A stretch of 64,000 nt of DNA from Eublepharis macularius (lineage: Eukaryota > Chordata > Lepidosauria > Squamata > Eublepharidae). The notes below the pieces were generated by a model. It did no database searches. It was given only the letters and a program-made list of their open reading frames with translations, and had not been told where the DNA came from. Positions 28,496-40,690 of this stretch are shown piece after piece (position 1 is the stretch's first letter; every line of letters starts with the position of its first letter). Both the position numbers and the translations under genes were made by a program. The stretch spans positions 46,569,368-46,633,367 of the forward strand of contig NC_072791.1 in assembly GCF_028583425.1 (NCBI RefSeq), in the 5' to 3' direction.

Positions 28496-28614
28496 CCATA
28501 CCATACCATACCATACCATACCATACCATACCATACCATACCATACCATACCATACCATACCATACCATACCATACCATACCATACCATACCATACCATA
28601 CCATACCATACCAT
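28496..28614. repeat. (CCATA)n pentanucleotide microsatellite, about 23 units
   Basis: CCATA is repeated without a visible interruption from 28496 to 28610. The overlapping open frames read YHTIP on one strand and MVWYG on the other and are not genes. Confidence 0.97.
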
Positions 28615-28911
28615 GGATGAGAAAAACTCTCCTCTGTATTTTATTGAAGACTCTTTGCTACCTACTGCGTGGTATATTAACTTCTGAAGTGGGACAGGTT
28701 AATAAGTGACTATAACATTTCATTTTTTAAAAATACAGGTGTACTTAATATGTTAATTTCACAATAGTGATAGAATGCAAACATCTTCAGACATTTACTG
28801 TCTGCAGTTAAGGAATAGGCAATTATGTGCATGTATGTTCAGTGCAACTACTGAGTTCTTCAGAATAATCCTAAGCACTGTATGGAATACAATGACTTTT
28901 CCTCTCTAGTA

Positions 28912-29045
28912 GCTTGTGGTGGAGAGTGTCGCAGCTGACTTATGGCAACCCTTGGCGAGTTTTCATGGCAAGAGTCTAACAGAGGTGGCTTGCCATTGCC
29001 TGCCTCTGCAACCCTGGTCTTTGTTGAAGGTCTCCCATCCAATTA
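28912..29045 (+). mobile_element. Bov-B-tailed (Sauria-type) SINE fragment
   Basis: GTCGCAGCTGACTTATGGCA, then GGCAAGAGTCTAACAGAGGT, GCTTGCCATTGCCTGCCTCT and GGTCTCCCATCCAATTACTA form the phrase shared by squamate Bov-B-related SINE bodies. A poly(G) run (about 29087-29098) follows. The family name is given from memory of the consensus. Confidence 0.6.
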
Positions 29046-29249
29046 CTAATCAAGGAATGCAGCCCTAACATCTAGAGACCTGTAAAGGGGGGGGGGGGTC
29101 CTGAATGTACACTACACGTGTACATTAACAAGCAAATTAAAGGGTATCAGAAACATCTTCCCAAAAGCCAAAATAAAGACAGGTTTTAAGAGTTAAAGTT
29201 CCCTACCAGAAGTGGGAAAAAGAAGCAGTCTTTTTAATCCAGAGGGTGG

Positions 29250-30690
29250 GAGGGGTATTGCAAATTAGAGTGTCAGGAAGCTAGCTATAATATATGTTGA
29301 AATTAGCTTGATAGAGGATAGGTACAAAGTGCAGAAAATTAGCATCTGCAATACAAAAAAAATCCAATGTCTCAATTCAATCCAATGTCTCAATTCAAAT
29401 CCAATCTCTCAATTCAATTCTATTGTTCCAAATTTGCAAATAAACTCAGTTTCAGCAATCTTGTATTGTAATTTTCCTTTGAACTTTCTCTGTTGAGAAC
29501 TGCTACTCTTAAGTCAGCAATGGAATGTCCCAGAAGATTAAAATGTTCTCCCACTGGTTTGTGAATATTGTGATTTTTATATTGGATTTATGTCCATTCA
29601 TTCTTTTGTGAAGGGACTGCCTTGTTTATCTAATATAGTTGAAGGGCATTGCTGACACTTGATGGCATATATAATGTTGGAAGATGAATGAGTGAATGAA
29701 CCTGATATGGTATAGCTGGTGTTATTAGGTCTAGTGATTATATTACTGGAATGATTATAGAGACAGAGTTGGCATCTTGGTCCTACAGTTCGTGTTCATG
29801 TTAGGAAGTGTGTGAATAGTTGTTTAAGGTTGGGAGGCTGTCTATGAGCAAAAAAAGGTTTGCCTCCTACTGCCTGCGAGAGCACAGTATCATTGTTCAG
29901 CATAGGTTGTAGGTTGAATGATGCATTGAATTGTTTTGAACTGGGAACTGTTATGTGACTACTAGTGGTATTCTGTTATTGATTTGTTTGGGCCTATCTT
30001 GTAGTAGACTGTCTCTCGTTATCATTCTAGTTTTGTTAATCTGTTTTCTTAATACACCCAGTGGGTATTGTAATTCCAGAAATTTCTGTTTTAGAGGTGA
30101 GAATCTACGTTAGATAGACTGGAGCATATGCAGCTGTAGTGTAGATCTTGGGGGCTGTAGACAGTGAAATGCTTGATGTGTTTGGGAGGTGCGTAGATAA
30201 GTTTGGTGATCAGTTGGTTTTAGGTATAAGCTGGGTTTTGTGCTTCCATCATCTATTTGTACAGTGGTGCTTAGAAAATGTACTTCCTGTGTGGATTGAT
30301 TTGTAGTCAGGTTGATGGTGGCTGGAAGATGCAGAAAACCTGCTGAAATTTCTCCAGTGTTTCTTACTGATGTGTCCAGAAGATAAAAATATCATCAGTG
30401 AATCTCAAGTACAAGAAGGGGTGGGAGCTGAGGAAGTGCTGTTCCAAGTTTGCCATGAAAATGTTGGCAATACTGTAGTGTCATGTGGTTGTGACATTGA
30501 TCTGAACAAATAAATCGTCACCAAATCTGAAGTTGTTGTGGGTGAGAACAAACTGACAGAGCTTGGTTGCAAGGTCAGCTGTGGTGTTATTGGAGATGGT
30601 GTTCCTAAAGGCTTGTATGCTGTCATTGTGGGGGATATTATTATCTAGAGATCAAACATCCATGGTAGCCAAAATAGTGTTCCAGAGTAT
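29250..30690 (-). mobile_element. Penelope-like element, reverse transcriptase to 3' end (minus)
   Basis: This is the longest Penelope-like copy in the window. The minus strand encodes, with many stops and frameshifts, YLRFTDDIFIFWTH near 30370-30412, which corresponds to the YxDD catalytic region. Towards the 3' end come the GIY-YIG region (PSTI-type phrase near 29640) and the HFNLLGHSI-like and FICKFG-type phrases near 29420-29560. Several frames (for example 30405-30626) are broken pieces of it. It is not intact. Confidence 0.82.
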
Positions 30691-31280
30691 ATGTGAAATT
30701 CATTGATGTCAATTTTATCATCTGGATACATGGGGAAGAAGCACTGGAGAAATTTCACCAGGCTTTTAGCAACTTCCATTCCACCATCTTCCTGACCACA
30801 AATCAATCTACATAAGAAGTACATTTTCTAGATATCACTGTACAATAGAACACTGCTGGTAATCACATACAGTTTCCAGCTCAAATTGCTTTGATGTATC
30901 ATTCATGACCTACCACCTATGCTGGACAATGACACTCCTCTCTCACAGGCATTAGGAGGCAAACCTTTTCCTGCCCACAGATAGCACCCCCAACCTTAAA
31001 CAACTCCTCACTCACAACAATGCGCTTCCTAAAATGAACACGCACTCTGGAACCATCTGCAATAAACCAAGATGCCAACTCTACCCTCATATTCACTCCA
31101 ACAACACAGTCATTGGACCTAACACCACCACCTACATAATTTCAAACTCATTCACTTGTTCATCTTCCAATGTTATATATGCCATTAAGTGAACGCAATG
31201 CCCTTCAACTCTCCATATTTGATGAACAGGGCAGTCCCTTCACAAAAGAATGAATTAATTGACATAAATCTGATATGAGT
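30690..31280 (+). mobile_element. Penelope-like element, opposed 5'-truncated copy (plus)
   Basis: It reads on the plus strand from an FIDVNFIIWIHGEEALEKFH-type start (just after the YxDD box), through linker phrases, into SFTCSSSNVIYAI (30.15-30.19 kb equivalent at about 31140-31190) and the start of the GIY-YIG segment. It stops at about 31275. It abuts the minus-strand copy with little or no DNA between them. Confidence 0.78.
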
Positions 31281-31931
31281 GTGGTTTCCTACACTAATGT
31301 GTTTTCTATTGTTAGTGCCACCTCTGCAAAGAGTAGGAACAGTATGAATCAAATCCTGTTGAGGAAGAATGAACTTCAAGGTCTAAATCCATCCATCCTG
31401 CAATCCCCAAAAAACTTTCTTGGGAGTAAGCCCTACTGAATAACATTAGACTTACATCTAAGTAGACCAGCTTAGGATTTATCCCCCTTGGATTTTACTG
31501 CAGTGCACATCTCTAATTAAAAAAAAAAGATCAGCACAAGGATAACTATTCCTTCATCCCTGACACCCATAATAAGGGAGTAGAATAGTATACTGCTGGT
31601 GCCAAATTGGAGAGAATCTGGTTTTTAATTCCAAGTTTACCTGCCTTGAAGCTTATGAGAAGGATGGGTTAAATACATAAATATATAAATTTTACAGTAC
31701 CTTTCTGGCAGCTACTTAATTTTCTTCTGTACCCTTGCCCTTTCCTTCCATCTAATTATGCCTATGGATGCAAGCTATAAAAACCAGATTGAACTCAGCG
31801 GCAAGAATAAATACTCCACTGACATGCTCAGTGAGATTCCCTGCAGGTTGTACTTCTCCTGTTACCTTTCTGAAGAGATTTCTACTCAATCCTTGGATAA
31901 ATTAGACATTCTCGCTGACGTAGTTCTTCTT

Positions 31932-31997
31932 ATAATAATATTTTTAGTTCCTTTTCCCTGTTTTCCCTGTATAATAATATTTTTAGTTCCTTTTCCC
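31932..31997. repeat. Short tandem duplication, 39-bp unit
   Basis: ATAATAATATTTTTAGTTCC begins at 31932 and again at 31971, with CTTTTCCC following in both. It is recent-looking, with no divergence in the shared 27 bp. Confidence 0.8.
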
Positions 31998-32459
31998 ATA
32001 TAACCAAGCCAACTAGAGAGATGGATGACATCTTTTGCTTTTACTCTAGTAACAGCACATGATCAAAACACATGATCAAAAACTGGGCTTGATTTTCATT
32101 TAGATATTTTTGAAAAATCTAAGCTGACTGAATGTATGCATGCCAAAATGAAACATGTTAAACAAGTCACATTGCCAGTATGGTGGTAGGATGCTCTATA
32201 CCTATGTATCTGGGTTATTTGGATTTGTTCAAACCTATTTTTACATAGAATTGTTTACATTTTTGTAAGTTTGAAGGTTTTAAAAAATATTTAATAATTA
32301 CAGAGAATCATCCCTGTATATCCACTTGCGCTACAAATTCAGTCTGTATCCGTGTTACTTGGAGTTTGCACTTCTTGTTTTTTCACATACTGGTACTTTG
32401 TACGTAGATTGATGCCATACATATCTTTTCCTGTCTTCACCTTTCAAAGTGTGTCCATT

Positions 32460-33215
32460 TTCACAGAATCACAGAGTTGGAAGGGGCCATACAGACTTTC
32501 TAGTCCAACCCCCTGCCCAATGCAGGATGAGCCTAAAGCAGCTCTGACAAATATTCATCCAGCCTCTTCTTGAAAACTGCCAGGAAAGGGGAGCTCACCA
32601 CCTCCCTAGGCAGCCGATTCCACCTTTGGACTACTCTGACTTTGAAAAGGTTTTTCCTAATATCCAGCTGGTACCTTTCTGCCCGTTGCTTTGAGTCCTA
32701 TCCTCTGCTGCCAACTGGAATAGCTCCTTGCCCTCCTGCAAATGACAGCCTTTCAAATATTTAAAGAGAGCTATCATGGCCCTCCTCAATCTCCTCTTCT
32801 CCAAACTAAACATTCCCAAGGCCCTCAGCCTTTCCTTGTAGGGCTCAGTCTCCAGACCCCTGATCATCCTCGTCCGCTCTCTTCTGCAACCTCTTCTGCA
32901 CATCCTTTTTGAAGTGGGGCCTCCAGAACTGCACACAGTACTCCAGGTGCAGCCTGACTAAGGCAGTATGACCTCCTGCAATTTCAATGCAATGGCCCTT
33001 TTGATACAACCCAAGACTGAGTTTACCTTTTTCGCCACCGCATCACACTGACTGCTCATATTTATTTTACAGTCCACTCTTACCCCAAGATCTCTTTCGC
33101 ATACACTACTACCCAGAAGTGTATCCCCCATCCAGTATTTGTGCTTCACATTTTTGTGGTCCTGATGTAATACTGTGTATGGTGTATACACTTTCTGTAT
33201 GGTGTCCATCTAAGG
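32460..33215 (-). mobile_element. CR1 LINE, reverse-transcriptase C-terminus and 3' end (minus)
   Basis: Minus-strand frames give DLGVRVDCKINMSSQCDAVA, then LGCIKRAIALKLQEVILP, RTRMIRGLETEPYKERLRAL and FSLEKRRLRRAMIALFKYLK. These are the diagnostic C-terminal phrases of CR1 reverse transcriptase. The 3' end on the plus strand is the familiar ACAGAATCACAGAGTTGGAA. Frameshifts and stops mean it is inactive, but divergence is moderate, suggesting a relatively young copy. Confidence 0.92.
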
Positions 33216-33763
33216 ACAAATGCTTTTAAGTGCCTCAGATATCTCAGGATCTCCAACTGAGAAGACAAACCACTTGGGATATCACTTTATTTGTTTTAAA
33301 ATCTGCTCTTTGCCTTCTAAGGTGAGTTCTGAATATACTAAAGACAGATGTGAGTTCCTCCTAGCATATATATTTTCAAATGGGGAGTAATGATTATATC
33401 TTTGTCCCAGGGGTCTTTGGTGCTGCTGATCACTTTTTCGCAACTAGAAAAGTTTCCTGTACTGCACTCTAAGACTATTGAAATCTGCAGACTTGGCCTT
33501 TCCACCATGCCTAACTTTTCCCTCTCTCTAGCCCCTCTAATTCTTTTACTTAACCTGCAGCCTTGAGAAGAGTTCTGATGAATTTAAAACCTTGCTCAGT
33601 TGGTGATATTTTATAGTTACTCACAATAAAGATATAACCAACTGCAGCTTTTGGATTTTTCCTGTCAGATCAGCATGGCTACCTATCTGCCATATCTATC
33701 TGACTTTTTTAAAAAACAAAGTCTTGTTTGGATTTTTGTTTCAAAAATGAGTACCTCATGGCC

Positions 33764-34035
33764 AGGCTGCAGTGTTGTATAGTAGTTGGAGTGTTGGACT
33801 AGGAACAAGGGAACTTGGATTTAGGCTGCAGTGTTGTATAGTAGTTGGAGTGTTGGACTAGGAACAAGGGAACTTGGATTTAGATCACCATTCAGCCATA
33901 GATTTCACTGGGTCACCTTACGCCAGTCATACATTTTCAGGCTAAGCTGCCTCACAGGGTTGTTGTGAGGATAAAATAGGAGAACTATGTACAGCACCCT
34001 GAATCAGTTAGAGAAGCGGGGGGTTAAATGTAGTT
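33764..34035 (+). mobile_element. tRNA-derived SINE with a 59-bp tandem duplication of its head
   Basis: The head AGTGTTGTATAGTAGTTGGA, then GTTGGACTAGGAACAAGGG, occurs twice in perfect tandem (33764-33822 and 33823-33881). The usual SINE body follows: TTCACTGGGTCACCTTACGC and CTCACAGGGTTGTTGTGAGG. Confidence 0.85.
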
Positions 34036-34764
34036 AAAAATAACCTGATATCTTACAAACAAGCTGAACATTCTTCTCTGAAGTAAATGTGAGAATCAAA
34101 ATATGTAGCTGCACGGATATTGTACCAGCAGCGTCTGTGTCCCATAAACCTGCAAATATTTTAATATTATTTGTTTTCAGCTTCAATTATCACTGAGATA
34201 AAAATGACCTGACACTGTTACTCTATTAGAATAGACTGTCATCCATCTAAGCCAATCTTCTAAGAAACCATTTAAAACTATTACATGTCAAGAGAAAATA
34301 TCTCTTTTGTTTCTCATTAGCTGCAGTCCAGGCTACAAAAAGACATTAATTGAATATTTTAAAAAACATTTCATCTCATCCAGCAAGACCAAGAATTCCA
34401 GATGCTTTAAGTATTTTTTTAAACAACAAGCCGACCAATAAATGCCCTGGAAAAAAACCAAAAAGAATCTCCTCCCCGTTAGGTGTATTTAAACCATCTA
34501 TCCAGTCATCTATACTGCTCAAAGTTATGATTCATAGATGTGAAATGGTTTTTTAAACAGTTATACAGTTTCTTGGATAGTAACACTAAGGTTAACATCA
34601 GGTAAAGTTAAGCATTGTTTTGTTTTGGCTCTCAACTAAAACTTTAATAGATGTTTTTTTCCAGTAAGAATCTGTGTCATTACTTTACTTACTGCCTTTA
34701 TTTTATGCTTGGCTTTTTGTTTCAAAAACTCTTCCCAGAAATTATGTCACTGGGTAATATTATT

Positions 34765-34995
34765 TATTTATTATCCAGTACCTTTCTATCCCACCCTTTA
34801 TCCCAGGAATGCAGGACAGCTTACATTGTTCTGTTCTCTGTTTCGCCCTTACAACAACCTCGTGAAGTCAGGTAGGAGGAGAGAGTATAACTGGCCCGTA
34901 TAACTGGCCCAAGATCACCCAGCAACCTTCATGGGGTGGTGGTGGTTCTGAAGCGAGGTCACCCAGACCCTTATCTGACACTCTAAGCACCACAC
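34765..34995 (-). mobile_element. tRNA-derived SINE (minus)
   Basis: The plus strand shows the tail TTTATTATCCAGTACCTTTC, then TTACAACAACCTCGTGAAGT, GGCCCAAGATCACCCAGCAA and GACACTCTAAGCACCACAC. It includes a short internal duplication of GTATAACTGGCCC. Confidence 0.75.
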
Positions 34996-35834
34996 TGCAA
35001 TATGCATCAGGTTTTTACAGTTGCTTTTAAATTTAATTAAGAGAATATCTGTACTGCTGTTGTAAGAAAAGAGGGGAAATAACAAAAATAATGTAACCTG
35101 AATAGCCCACTTTTAATAGACTTGTCATGTCCCTCTTTTAATTCTTTTTTTGTCACAGCCTCACCTCCTCAAGTAGTTGCCATTTAGTCAAGGGTTCTGA
35201 GTAGTGACCTCACAATAAAACCTGTTCTCTCCTTGCTTTCCCAGTATGAAAACTTAGCTCTTCTGCTCTTCCAGTTCATAATGGCAAGGCATTTTTGTAA
35301 AGAAAAGTGAGGCAAAATATGGAAAGACACATGTCTTAGAACTATAAAGGTCAGTCATTGTGGATGAAGGCCCAATCACATTTCACACGCAACACATCTG
35401 TTGTAAGTAACAAAATGCAAACAAAAGCTGGTGTGGTGAACGTGAAATATGAAGACTCACCATCCTGTACCAGTTTAAACATTGGTCTCATAATCCATTT
35501 AAAACTGAATTATTATCATTTAAGAGAAATGAAAAACACTTTTAGTTTGACTTGTGAATGAATTGCTCTGTCTCAATTCATTATCCATAAAATAGGAATG
35601 GTAGTGACATACTGCACAAGGATAACTATGAACCACTTGGTAATTAAAAGACCAAGCTATAAATTATTAATCAGATATCTATACATTTTTAAGGCTTATA
35701 TAGACTATGGACAGATTTGCTATAGGGAAAGGGCCAGCATTTTGCTATTTCTTTTTCATTGTTATTTTGTTTTCTTTTTCATTGTTATTTCACTGTTATT
35801 TTGAAAGAGATACCTGAATATTCTATCCCACATG

Positions 35835-36038
35835 AACACACATGAAGCTGCCTTATACTGAATCAGACCATCAAGATCAGTATTGTCTACTCTGACTAGC
35901 AGCAGCTCTCCAGGGTCTCAGGTGAAGGTCTCTCGCATCATCTATTACCTGATCCTTAATTTGAGATGCCAGGGATTAAACTTGGAGCCTTCTGCATGCC
36001 AAGCAGATGCTCTACCACTGTGCCATGGCTCCTCCTCC
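35835..36038 (-). mobile_element. tRNA-Ala-like SINE (minus)
   Basis: The reverse complement of the 11.03-kb SINE: tail ACACATGAAGCTGCCTTATA, body AGATCAGTATTGTCTACTCT, and head ending GATGCTCTACCACTGTGCCA. Confidence 0.8.
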
Positions 36039-36889
36039 AAGTATTGACTTAGTAAACAAGTAAATAGTCTTTTCTGAATGACAAGAAAATTACAAGGCAG
36101 GAGGTAGAAAAAGCTGTATCTCCCCATCAGTGATATGACTGAGGCTTTCCAATAAGTGGCAAATGTACATTTCTCCATCACAACAGGACTACTTGATTCT
36201 GTGGGATACTAATGAAACAAGAAAAGTGTTTCATGCTGCAGTTTAAACCAGAGTTACATCCTTCTGCATCCACTGCCTAGGACTACACAATTAATGTCTT
36301 CCATACGTGGCAGCTTGATCAGAGTTGAAGGCTGTATGGATTATATTTTCTAGTAAGTGCAGCCTTTTAATCTGTTTCTATGTGGCTCATTCAACCAAAG
36401 TTACCATATTCCCTCTCAGATTTCTTCTTAGTAAGCAAGCATACATGCCAGAAACCATTGTGTCATGACACATGTAATTGCGTAATGTAACTGGACTATA
36501 TGGAAAGGTGGGGTATAACTTTTAATAAATACATTTTTACTACCCTACCATTCAGATATATCTAGAATGTGAGTTCATATTATCCAGTCTAAGCAGTAGG
36601 CTTATTTATTGCCACAAGTGACAAAAGGTCACCACAGTTTGCCCACTATAAGCAGTAGGTTGTAAGAAATCTGTGCAGTATATGTAAACAATTTAACAGT
36701 TCTTATACAGCAGAGGGATTGAATTCTGTGCTTAACCATGTCAGTTTCTGCAACCACACAACCCCAACAGATATTTCTCAGAGTTATCAATATGTGCCAG
36801 TTAGTGACTTCAATAAGATATTACAGTTTTGTAGTAATCCACGTTTGGAATTGATAGGTTCATTGGTTCATTCAATAAGGAATTCAAAG

Positions 36890-38130
36890 AAAGAGAGCCA
36901 ATGATTGAAAAAAATTATCATTATATCTTGCTGTTTCTAATTGCGTAATATGATTTGCTAGCTTTTCCTTTGTAAAATACTCCCATAAGCGGCTGTACCA
37001 TGTTTTAATTGATGGTGGGTTGTTGGATTTCCAGTTAGAGGCTATAATGGACTTGACTATAGCAGGGCTGGATCTACGGTTGCCAGTGCCCAGGGCAACC
37101 GAAGACTGGGCACTTGCACGTGCACGCACAGCGCATGTGCGCTCCCAGTGGTGCGTGATGACATCACTTCCATGATGTCATCACGCAGGGTGTGCATGCC
37201 ACCCCGCAGCAAGCCAGCTGTCCCAGCGCGTTGCGGAGCTGATGGTGGCAGCCCGAGTGGCTGGGGAGCTGCCCGCGCCATTCGCCTGCCCCACAGGACA
37301 GGGGGCGGCTGACTCGCTGCACGCCCCCTGTCCTGCAGGGCAAGTGAATGGTGCAGGCAGCCTCCCAGCCACCCGCGCTGCTTTTCGCCTGCCCCGCAGG
37401 ACAGGGGGCATGCGGCAAGTGCACCCCCTGTCCTGCCACCCTCTCACTTCCGGGGCTGGCAGCTGCGCCTGGCACCCCCTCTTTGGCAGCACTGGGGGCA
37501 GACTACCCCCCTGCTCCCCTGTTGATCTGGCCCTGGGCTATAGACAGCAGTATTAAGATGAGATTTTTCCTGATCTTTGAGATTGATGGGTCCTTCCAAT
37601 AATTCAAATAGCATTATTTCCAGTGTCATTGTTACCTCATAACCTGTAATGAGGTAGCCTTTATTGTTTTTCAAAAGTTTTGTATATGCTTACAATCCCA
37701 CCAACAGCGCATATATTTTCCTATTTCCCCACACTCCTTCCAGCATTTAGGTGAGAACGTATGATTTCCGTGGTGTATTTTGAGAGAAGTCATACCAGTG
37801 GGTTAAGATCTTTATTGTTTGCAGCTTGACCTAGAGGATTTTGGACTTGAAGCTATGTGACTTCCAGATTTCTTTCAATGTTTCCTCAGAGGTGTTAACC
37901 TTGCAGTCCTTCTGCCAGATTTTCTGGTATGATAAAAGTTTATTTTTTTGTTTGAGTTCTTTTAATAGCTGATGTAATTTGGAAATTAACCCTTTTTGAT
38001 TCCCATGTCTGCTTTTTATTAATCTATCAAATATTGTGATGGGGAATTTTATACTGTCCCTGACTTGTCTATCTTCTGTTAGGTGCTTAATTTTAAGGTA
38101 TTCAAACCAAGGTATTGTAGATTGGAAATC
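36890..38130 (-). mobile_element. L1-like LINE ORF2 C-terminal remnant, split by a hAT element
   Basis: On the minus strand the right half reads through a MLFELLEGPINLKDQEKSHL frame. After skipping 37063-37535 it continues as SIIASNWKSNNPPSIKTWYS, then LWEYFTKEKLANHI. NWKS..PPS...WY...WEY...EKL is the conserved end of L1/Tx1-type ORF2. Numerous stops show an old dead copy. Confidence 0.65.
37063..37535. mobile_element. Non-autonomous hAT element, GC-rich, 473 bp
   Basis: The termini are CAGGGCTGGATC on the left and GATCTGGCCCTG on the right. The 8-bp target duplication is GACTATAG (37055-37062) and GGCTATAG (37536-37543), 7 of 8 matching. It shares the GATGACATCA...TGATGTCATCACGCAG palindrome with the 1.79-kb element, so both belong to one family. 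The insertion interrupts the L1-like LINE. The long open frames are compositional. Confidence 0.88.
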
Positions 38131-38137
38131 TTTTTCT

Positions 38138-38706
38138 ATATCTCAGGCTCATTCAATTGTTCATCTTCTAATGTTATATATGCCATCATGTGTCAGCAAT
38201 GCCCGTCAACTCTCTGGATTGGACTAACAGGTCAGTCCTTTTGCAAAAGGGACATAAATCTGATATAAAAAATCACATTCAAAAACCAATTGGAGAACAT
38301 TTTAATCTTCTGGGACATTCCATCACTGACTTAAAAGTAGCAATTCTCAAGCACAGAAACTTAAAAGGAAAATTACAATGCGAGATTGCTGAAATTGAAT
38401 TTATTTGCAAATTTGGAACAATGGATTCCCCAGGGCAGAACATAGGATATTTCTCGCATTACAGTTGTTAATTTTCTGCACTTCACACCCGTGTTCTAAC
38501 AAGTTAACTACAACATGTATTATAAAGAGCTTCCTGACACTCTTAATTTACAATACCCTTCTCACCCTTTGTGTGGATTACAAAAACTCCTCCTTTTTAC
38601 CATTATTTGATCAAGGGGAGCTTTGACTCTTGAAAGTTCATACCTTGGAACTCTAGTCGATCTTTATGGCACTATTGGACCTGGATCTTGCTCTTTACAG
38701 AACAAA
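38138..38706 (+). mobile_element. Penelope-like element, GIY-YIG region and 3' end (plus)
   Basis: Frames read SFNCSSSNVIYAIMCQQCPS, then DWTNRSVLLQKGHKSDIKNH, PIGEHFNLLGHSITDLKVAI and EIAEIEFICKFGTMDSPGQN. This is the C-terminal GIY-YIG endonuclease domain (VIYAI...LWIGLTGQS) and following region of a Penelope-like element. The 3' end carries TTGGACCTGGATCTTGCTCT. A frameshift separates the YIG region from the rest. Confidence 0.88.
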
Positions 38707-38854
38707 GTAACTCTTCCCTTTGGAAGGAGCATATGGAGATTTTGTAAGGAAATTTATTAAAAATCTTGAAAATCATAGAAACAGAGAAACTTACCAAAAT
38801 CACATATACACAAAATAAGGAATATGTACCATTATAGAGAAAGATAATTCACTT

Positions 38855-39035
38855 ATTGTTTTTATTATACCTTTCCTCTAAAGAGCTCAAGGCAGCATAT
38901 CCCTTTTATCCCTGTGAATAAGCTCAGAGCATATGCCCCAAGACCGTGCAGCAAGTTTCATGGTTAAGAAGGGATTTGAACCTGGATCCTCCTGATCCAA
39001 GCACAATACTCCAACCACTGTACTATGCTTGTTCT
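38855..39035 (-). mobile_element. tRNA-derived SINE (minus)
   Basis: The plus strand shows a TTTATTATACCTTTCCTCTA tail, CAAGTTTCATGGTTAAGAAG, GGGATTTGAACCTGGATCCT (inverse B-box) and ACTCCAACCACTGTACTATG. Confidence 0.72.
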
Positions 39036-39409
39036 CATAGCTGCATAATAATGCTTAACTTGTAAATATATCACTGAGGCATGATGAACTATGCCAGTCT
39101 AAGTCAATTGATTTCAATGGGGTTGTAACAGAGAGACTTAGCATAGCATTGTGAGTGCTATACTATGATCTCTAGTTTCTCCCTGTCTCTACTGTTCCTT
39201 CTGCTTGGTACTGGGTATCTAAATTCAACTCCCCATAATCTCCTCTCTTCATTAGCTGCTATTGTCCCAGTTCTATCCAGAAAATTCCAAAATTAATTAT
39301 AGAAAATTAAAACCAAGCCAAATACATTTTGCAAAATTAAGAAGTTTGCAAAATGTACTCTGGTTACAGTATTTGTACGCATATATGCTCAATGAGATAG
39401 GCAGACTGT

Positions 39410-39527
39410 GGGCCAAGCTACACATGACAAATGACACTTGAATGGCAAGTGGATAGAGTGGAGGGCAAGTGAACAGGGAGAAATACACTTGCTGTTCAAG
39501 TGTCATTCGTCATGTGTAGCTTGGCCC
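39410..39527. mobile_element. Palindromic MITE, GGGCCAAGC family
   Basis: The terminal inverted repeats are GGGCCAAGCTACACATGACA and its inverse (TCATGTGTAGCTTGGCCC), followed by inverted AATGACACTTGAA arms. The ends are closely related to the 57.22-kb element (GAGCCAAACTACAAGTGACG). The flanks (TGT/TAT) suggest a 3-bp target duplication. Confidence 0.75.
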
Positions 39528-39529
39528 TA

Positions 39530-40690
39530 TGTCCTAAAATGATCCATTGAGCGCTCTTCTAGAAAAAGCCTGTATGTGTACTTCAGTCCAAATCAGTATT
39601 TTTCCCATTGAGAGCTAATCACTGCTGCAGCAACCAGCTCAATTGTTGATGCATATCATGGAAAATAGACTTCAATGGCAGAAACTTCTGGAGTGTCCAT
39701 GAAGCATTATTGTATGTTGTTTGCTTTTGTCTGCATTACATTGGGAGCCATACTAGTCAGTTAATTGCGGTTCTCTGCATTCTCTTGCTGTGTTGTGAGC
39801 AAGGAGAAAAGAAGCCAAATGACCTTTGGAAATGATATTCTAGGTTCCTGCTGGGTCAACCATCGTATCTGTCCTCTTAACATTGCAAAACTTAAGCACT
39901 GCCTTCCCTCATCCCCCTAACAGAGTTAACCTTTAAAGCAAGAGCAAGATAAAACTGATGCTCTTCTGATTCTTGGTTCTGATTGGTTATGTTATCTGCA
40001 ACAAAATACCAACAAAGTTACAAAATCCAAAGATACTTTGTTAGTGTTTTACTGAAGAATATGGTGTCCTATATAAGTCAAATCAAAATGCTGAGGAGAA
40101 GTTCGTTCATGCTGGTTTGGGGATCACTGAGGCTGACCAGAATCCAGAGTGCTTGCAGGACACAATAAGCAACTGACATTCCTACTTTATAGCTAAGAAA
40201 TTCGAAAAGAAGGACAGAGAGTTGCTCAAGATCACCAAATCCAATGCCAAAGAGGATTTGCATTCAGTTCGAGGTGTAGCTCTCTGTCCATGAAGGGAAA
40301 CCCCCTGAATACTTCTTTTGCATATTCCTGGCTCATCATCCTGTGAATGATGTAGTCTCAACAACACTGACACAGGTAACTGGTGAGAAGTGAATATTTC
40401 AGAAAAGACCATAGGCTATGAAAATCTCTTCCTGTAGTTTATTAATTTTGTTCTTTGACCAACATCTAATCAGTACCTCAAGAAGTCTCTCTGTCTAGAA
40501 AGTTAACCTCTAGAAGGGAAGGAACAAGACAGCCCAGTGGGAATTCCACTTGCAACACAATGCCTTCTTCAGGGGATTTCAATTTGTGTAAATGAGTGTT
40601 TTTAATTTGTCCTACTATGCTTTATCTCTATTACCATCTCATTTGATGTTAAACCCAGTTTTACCCTCCTCACTGAATTCCATTTGATAC
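39530..40690. other. Intergenic, no feature recognised
   Basis: AT-rich sequence without an exon or a repeat I can name. Short open frames have no similarity I recognise. Confidence 0.5.

Noticed and set aside
28378..28687. Open frames encoding YHTIP or MVWYG repeats
   Set aside because: Pure consequence of the (CCATA)n microsatellite.
29250..30690. A functional reverse transcriptase gene
   Set aside because: Reverse-transcriptase motifs are visible but many stops and frameshifts make it a dead fragment.
37164..37556. Open frames of about 100 codons on both strands
   Set aside because: They lie within a GC-rich hAT element with a defined target duplication.
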